DNA of 64,000 bases from Trichopria drosophilae. Its lineage: Eukaryota > Arthropoda > Insecta > Hymenoptera > Diapriidae. Shown here in pieces: positions 61,461 to 64,000 of the stretch. Numbering within the stretch: position 1 is the stretch's first letter; every line of letters starts with the position of its first letter. The DNA lies in the NCBI GenBank assembly GCA_030407085.1, contig CM059582.1, positions 3,596,001 to 3,660,000 of the forward strand, written 5' to 3'. The notes beneath the pieces were generated by a model. That model had not been told where the DNA came from. It made no database searches and worked only from the letters and a program-made list of their open reading frames with translations. A program made the translations under genes and the position numbers.

Positions 61461-63585
61461 TTATGCATTTGCATGCTTCCTACGTTACTGTTTTCTGGTG
61501 AAAATCTTAGATTTATAAAAAAAAAATTTCGAAAAAATCGTGTTTTTTTTGTAAAAAATCAACTGTATCTTTTTTAATGTGAGATTTAGGTCAATTTCGT
61601 CAACAGAATCTGAAAGAGCAGACAAAAATACGTAAGCAATGATGGCTGAAGAATTTTTTGATGAATTTTTTGATGAACTTTATGGACAAAATGTGTCCAT
61701 CTGTCGTAAAAGGGTTAAAGTGCAAATTTGTCTGTTTTGAAGCTAAAAGGGTTAAGCGGTTGTTTAAATTACTTCTCAAAAAGAAATTTTAAGCGGTTAA
61801 AGGAGTTTTTTGTTAGGATGAATTTATTAAAGTAACAGCAGATTTTTAAAATCAGTTTTAAAAAGAGAAACTTTTTTTAATAAAACTAATTAAAAATGTG
61901 ATTTTGTTTTCTGTTTATACTTATTGGCTTCAAATTAAGTTATTCTTAAAGTGGTTACGCTACAAAATTGTTTTGAAGGCACTGAGAAGCTTTTTAGTGT
62001 AACATATTATTATGTTGGGATCGTTTTGTTTCTTTTCACTAATGAAGTAATTAATTCAAACTATATGTTCATTCATAACTCATAAACAAAAATATAACAT
62101 TAAAAGGTTAAGAAAAGATTGTACCTTGTATTATTAATATTCTATTTATTATTGTCACAGTGATATAGATTTGATAGATTTAATAACATTTTTTCAATAT
62201 TTTTTTTAAAACGTTTAATTCTCTCCTTATCTGTTCCTTTTTTATGCATTTCATATTCTATATTTAACTCTTATATTTAATTTTATTTGAGTTGTTTCAA
62301 CGTAGTCATGATTCTAAAATTTTCGAATTTACTTCTCGGTAAACACGGTTCTAGGACGTAAATAATTAAAATACAAAATAATAAACGAGCTTGGATATGC
62401 TACTAAAATGCAAAATGAAAAATTATTGAACGAAGCTGGAGTTTTGTATGTTAACGTCTCCGAAACTTTTGATCTATGGTACTGTTTTAATCTAATTAAA
62501 AACCTCATAGTACTTTAGAAATAAGAATGCCTCTTGTTTGTAAAAGTGAACGTTTCGGTCCAGATCTTCCACATGGACCTCGTCAGTAAGACCGTGGAAG
62601 CCCATGTCTTATACGTTTTATAAATTTAAATGAAATTTTAACTTTATTTTAAAGTGAAGGTTATTTTAAAAAAAGTATAAGAGATAGGTATAACTATATA
62701 CGGTAATTTAATGTTATTACACAGTGTATATCTATCTTAGAATCCAGTAATAAATTTAATTTAATTTGTTGAAATGATTGTTGTTTTTCAACAAATTAAA
62801 TTAAATGTAGTCAGATTCCCTGAAAATGTAAGGCAAGACCGCCCGCGTAAAAATAAAAAAGACTTTAGAAGATCTCAAAAAGATCTTTCTTAAAAATGCA
62901 CAATTCAAGATGTATTTGAGAGCTTTTTAAGACTTTTAAACTACTAGTTTATCAAAATCTTTTTAAGATCTTTATGAGATCTTTAAGAAAAATTTGTACT
63001 ATTTTTTTGAGATCTTTTTATAGAGATCTTTTTTTTATCTTTTTCATATATGAAGAAAAATATTTGTAATAAAATGCTGAATTCTCTTATTTTTTACCGA
63101 AATTAATTATTAAAGATGAATTTTAAAATAAATACCTTTTTTACTTGCTTTCCTGTCTGATTACTAAAACTTCACTTTCTAATATGGGGTCAATATTTAC
63201 AACGAGTCAAAGATGAGAAATAAACACATAGTAGGCGTTAATACAAGCGATTCATGTCATGAAGACAGAAAGTTTCATATTACGAAAATTCAATATTTAC
63301 AACACAAATCGAAGACGAGAGATTTCGAGAGTTGTTTTTTGATGCGCTGACAATATTTTATGCAATGAAGACAAAGAAATGAAAATTTGTCATCCTTCAG
63401 AAAGCACGTAAAACGCTACAATTTTACGTGTCTTAGACAAAAATTAATACATTTTCTTTTACCTACATTTTTTACTTACAGGGAAGGGGGTTGTCGCGCG
63501 GTTATAGGGTTCGAATATATATTTCGATAAACAATAACGTATTTTCCTACTATGTCATGCTAAGTCACATGCAAATATTAGAGAA
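61461..63585. other. Intergenic, no gene
   Basis: AT-rich. Around 62860-63040 AGATCTTTTTAAGATC-type strings recur in both orientations and may be a decayed foldback element. Near 62755-62805 CAACAAATTAAATTAAAT and its inverse AATTTAATTTGTTG form a short hairpin. Confidence 0.35.
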
Positions 63586-64000
63586 ACATAAATAAATAGG
63601 TTGGCTGATGTTTCGTCCCGGGTCCTCTCACGGACTCTTCAGTGGGGCTTATGAGCGGACCCTGCCCCAGACATATCTCGCCAATAAATATGTCACTCTC
63701 ATATAATATATAAATAAATAACATAATATACAATATAACAGATATATTGAATCATTACTCACCCACCGATGAGACCGCGAAGCGACCCGGGAAGTCACCA
63801 TCAACGCACCTCAAGGTTCTGGCTCTTTGATATACCCAAACTATAAAGATAAAACTGGTCCGAACGTGTCGGAACCCCACGATCAACTAACTGAAGGTGC
63901 CTTCCGCAGGCCTGTTCATTCGGGTTCGGATTATTTGTTTACTAGAGGCAGGACTTCGGAAAACAACAACCACGCCCCAAAACAAACTAATTGCAAAGAA
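63586..64000. other. GC-richer segment at the window edge, possible mobile-element end
   Basis: Composition changes clearly from the AT-rich DNA to the left, with GTCCCGGGTCCTCTC and GCGACCCGGGAAGTCACC about 170 bases apart. No coding frame is recognised. It may be the end of a retrotransposon or the edge of a gene continuing past the window. Confidence 0.25.

Noticed and set aside
63495..63515. GGGTTCGAATA string resembling a tRNA T-loop
   Set aside because: No acceptor stem, D-arm or anticodon arm can be formed around it.

Overview
This is a strongly AT-rich, intron-bearing window from an animal nuclear genome, almost certainly an insect. The likeliest group is Hymenoptera, probably a parasitoid wasp. 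That guess rests on one gene, an ankyrin-repeat protein with a PRANC-type C-terminus, a combination known mainly from parasitoid wasps, Wolbachia and poxviruses. No tRNA, rRNA or CRISPR array was found.

The main content is a minus-strand cluster of four secreted ADGF/ADA2-type adenosine deaminases at 10978-12838, 36149-38175, 41704-43668 and 47483-52369. All four are complete and share the same five coding exons and the same intron phases (1,2,2,2). The hallmark residues are the HxH zinc site, HAGE, RIGHG and SDDP. Genes 1, 2 and 4 keep the catalytic residues. Gene 3 has an open, spliceable frame but has lost the catalytic His (RIGHG to RISYE), the second Asp of DDP (to N) and the Gly of HAGE (to S), so it looks like a pseudoenzyme. 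A decayed copy of a gene-3-like promoter and first exon lies at about 41076-41239, evidence of a fifth, lost copy. Genes 1 and 4, at the ends of the array, resemble each other in their C-terminal exon, as do genes 2 and 3 in the middle. Genes 1 and 2 are separated by about 23 kb that holds the ankyrin/PRANC gene (24879-26381, minus).

Two plus-strand genes stand outside the cluster. At 3884-4346 is a small two-exon gene for a basic 81-residue protein that I do not recognise. At 57573-58193 is an intronless gene for a divergent NUDT21/CFIm25 paralog (the pre-mRNA 3'-end processing factor), probably an old retrocopy that has kept an open frame.

The rest is repeat-rich intergenic DNA. It holds a broken Ty1/copia element (about 4780-9332) with a probable 3' LTR and a nested insertion, a LINE reverse-transcriptase relic (about 32940-33400) and a Penelope-like reverse-transcriptase relic (about 54955-56010) split by a pogo-like MITE. 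There are three CAGT-ended MITEs at TA sites (33413, 55491, 56302), a 635-bp element with long inverted repeats (60400-61034), and several smaller foldback elements. One degenerate dispersed repeat with a CGCCATATTGGATTTT-like core is present at three places. The long stretches at 13.7-24.8 kb, 26.4-32.6 kb, 38.3-41.0 kb and 58.2-63.6 kb show no gene that I can support.
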